This document shows, one piece after another, positions 62,992 to 64,000 of a DNA stretch of 64,000 nucleotides. The stretch's first letter is position 1, and the number at the start of each line of letters is the position of its first letter. The DNA lies in the NCBI GenBank assembly GCA_944349855.1, contig CALVNS010000007.1:25580-89579 (forward strand). Reading direction: 5' to 3'. The position numbers and the translations under genes were made by a program. Origin of the DNA: an uncultured Eubacteriales bacterium. Lineage in GTDB: Bacteria; Bacillota; Clostridia; Christensenellales; Aristaeellaceae. Below the pieces are notes generated by a model that was not told the DNA's origin, did not search any database, and saw only the letters and a list, made by a program, of their open reading frames with translations.

Positions 62992-63014
62992 CAAACGACT
63001 CCTCTCTCATATGT

Positions 63015-63872
63015 TCAGGTGCCCTGATTCAGAATTTTCGCCGCCCGTTTCACATTTTCCGCCGCGTTGCCCTTTCGGAAATTCTCGCCGTTAAACTGGA
63101 TAGGGACGCAGACTTCCAAAACCCTGTCGTAGATGCGGCGCTCGTCCAGATCGGCAGCCTTCTGCATCACGGAAAGCGGGATGTTGGTGGTGACGATCAT
63201 CGGTTTGCCGGTCAGCAGCCGTTTGTTGACCACATCAAACACGCGCTCCCTGCCGAAACTGGTGTTCCGTTCCGCGCCCGGGTCATCCAAAATCAGCAGC
63301 TCCGGGCGCATCAGCATTTTCATGTAGGCATCCCGGTCAGCGCCGAAATTGCCCTGCATCCGGTTCACTATATCGGACAGCCCGACAAACAGGACGGAAA
63401 CCATTTTCTCAATCAGGGCGTTGGCAATGCAGCCTGCCGCATAGGATTTCCCGGTGCCAACATTCCCAAACAAGAGCAGCCCGGTTCCATCTTGGTGGAA
63501 ACTATCCCAGTTTTCGGAATATCTTCTCGCTTTAACAAGCTGTGGAGTCATCACCTCGGCATTTTCAAACCGCCATCTGGCGGCGGGAATATCCCGGAAC
63601 GCTTCGGAGCGGAGCATGGCAATCCGGTTTAGCCGCTCCAGCTCCTGCTGTTCTGCTTCGCGCCGCGCCCGTTCCTCAGCCGCACATTTGCAGGCAATCG
63701 GATGCTTGTCCAACCCGTTTTTGCGGTACTGTTCGGGAAAATAGGCTTCTTTGGGCGTGTGGCACTTGCCGCAGTATTTCAGCCCGTCATCCGGGTTGAT
63801 GTAATCATCCGGTGCAGTGTTCAGGGTATCTGCTGCCTCAACGATTGCAGCCATGATTGGATTTACATTCAC
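63015..63872 (-). CDS. DnaC/IstB-like replicative helicase loader (ATP-binding)
   Basis: About 285 residues. An N-terminal zinc-type pair (KYCGKCHTPKEAYFP and IACKCAAEE) is followed by an AAA+ domain: Walker A LFGNVGTGKSYAAG, Walker B LLILDDPGAE, and sensor segment MIVTTNIPLSVM. It loads the replicative helicase on the element's own origin (family knowledge). GTG 63872 has GAAGGAG 7 bases upstream. The ATG at 63878 has only one base of spacing, so it is the less likely start. It overlaps the end of the upstream replisome-organizer gene. Confidence 0.9.
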   Translation of the reverse strand: MNVNPIMAAIVEAADTLNTAPDDYINPDDGLKYCGKCHTPKEAYFPEQYRKNGLDKHPIACKCAAEERARREAEQQELERLNRIAMLRSEAFRDIPAARWRFENAEVMTPQLVKARRYSENWDSFHQDGTGLLLFGNVGTGKSYAAGCIANALIEKMVSVLFVGLSDIVNRMQGNFGADRDAYMKMLMRPELLILDDPGAERNTSFGRERVFDVVNKRLLTGKPMIVTTNIPLSVMQKAADLDERRIYDRVLEVCVPIQFNGENFRKGNAAENVKRAAKILNQGT

Positions 63873-64000
63873 AAACATTCTCCTTCCTCATAGGTCTCTG
63901 TGTAGTCGTAATTCTTACTGGGCTTCGGTTTGCTATCCTCGTCCAGCCACTTGCGGATTGTAGCGTAATGGTTGGCATAGTGCTTTCCGCTGGATGCCAT
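63869..64000 (-). CDS. Replisome organizer/DnaD-like protein, C-terminal fragment
   Basis: The frame enters from the right edge of the window and ends at the TGA at 63871-63869, giving 43 residues (GKHYANHYATIRKWLDED, then a Lys/Pro and acidic tail). This tail is typical of the phage/element replisome organizer that precedes a DnaC-like loader. Its stop overlaps the start region of that gene. The N-terminal helix-turn-helix part is outside the window, and an ATG at the edge is probably internal. Confidence 0.65.
   Translation of the reverse strand: MASSGKHYANHYATIRKWLDEDSKPKPSKNYDYTETYEEGECL

Larger units (their letters stand above)
62591..64000. mobile_element. Left end of an integrative (conjugative) element at tRNA-Leu, continues beyond the window
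   Basis: From the tRNA 3' end onward the sequence is visibly more AT-rich than the preceding 62 kb. It carries three minus-strand genes typical of mobile-element replication modules: the tail of a replisome organizer, a DnaC-like ATPase and a small element-associated protein. The tRNA is intact, so the 3' part of tRNA-Leu is the probable attachment site (attL). No integrase, relaxase or conjugation gene is in view, so element type (integrative conjugative element, phage or satellite) is open. The exact left boundary is not certain. Confidence 0.65.

Overview
The window looks like a chromosomal segment of a GC-rich Clostridia-type Firmicute, probably a gut anaerobe (a Christensenellales-like lineage is my guess, not shown). 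The signs are Gram-positive sigma-A promoters (many with an extended TGn -10), strong AGGAGG ribosome-binding sites with frequent TTG and GTG starts, a perfect CIRCE operator on groESL, the rplU-prp-rpmA order with an N-terminally extended L27, a split gcvPA/gcvPB behind a tandem glycine riboswitch, and an AraR-type arabinose regulator. Nearly all of it is dense housekeeping or metabolic sequence, with no gene-free stretch over about 300 bases.

Layout, left to right. 1-7.3 kb: the tail of an AraC regulator, a DUF5107/TPR protein coupled to a GH2 glycosidase, and an Ntn-type amide hydrolase. 7.3-14 kb: a hybrid histidine kinase, an MFS transporter, a YibE/F membrane protein and an alkaline phosphatase lipoprotein. 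14-18.7 kb: groEL/groES under CIRCE, then mutY, a WYL regulator and a zinc-ribbon protein. 18.9-26.1 kb: a secreted caspase-like protease, a degenerate patatin-like protein, and a three-gene cluster of lamin-tail/CotH-kinase protein, DUF4956 membrane protein and VTC polyphosphate polymerase. 26.1-29.2 kb: MFS transporter, DUF554 protein and the rplU-prp-rpmA operon. 29.4-33.4 kb: an NSS transporter, a PdaC-like deacetylase and an HD hydrolase.

33.4-42.9 kb (minus strand): one long transcription unit starts at a strong promoter, passes a tandem glycine riboswitch with an attenuator, and encodes gcvT-gcvH-gcvPA-gcvPB-lplA-lpdA, a complete glycine cleavage system with its lipoylation enzyme. A GH4 glycosidase and a zinc dehydrogenase lie immediately downstream. 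42.9-49.8 kb: a heterodimeric ABC exporter (one degenerate ATP site), then a NEW3-protein/ABC-2 exporter operon. 49.8-52.3 kb: a two-component system and a coiled-coil protein. 52.4-61.4 kb (minus strand): an L-arabinose/rhamnoside locus of GH78, araR and araB-araA-araD-araM, with an AraR-like operator at the araB start site. 61.5-62.4 kb: a TIM-barrel isomerase.

At 62.5 kb a tRNA-Leu(CAG) gene marks an abrupt change to more AT-rich sequence with replication-type genes (a DnaC-like loader and the tail of a replisome organizer). This is the left end of an integrative element that runs off the window.

The least-described system is the CotH/LTD-DUF4956-VTC cluster at 21.5-26.1 kb. The secreted caspase with a FlgD-like tail and the patatin pseudoenzyme next to it are also unusual.
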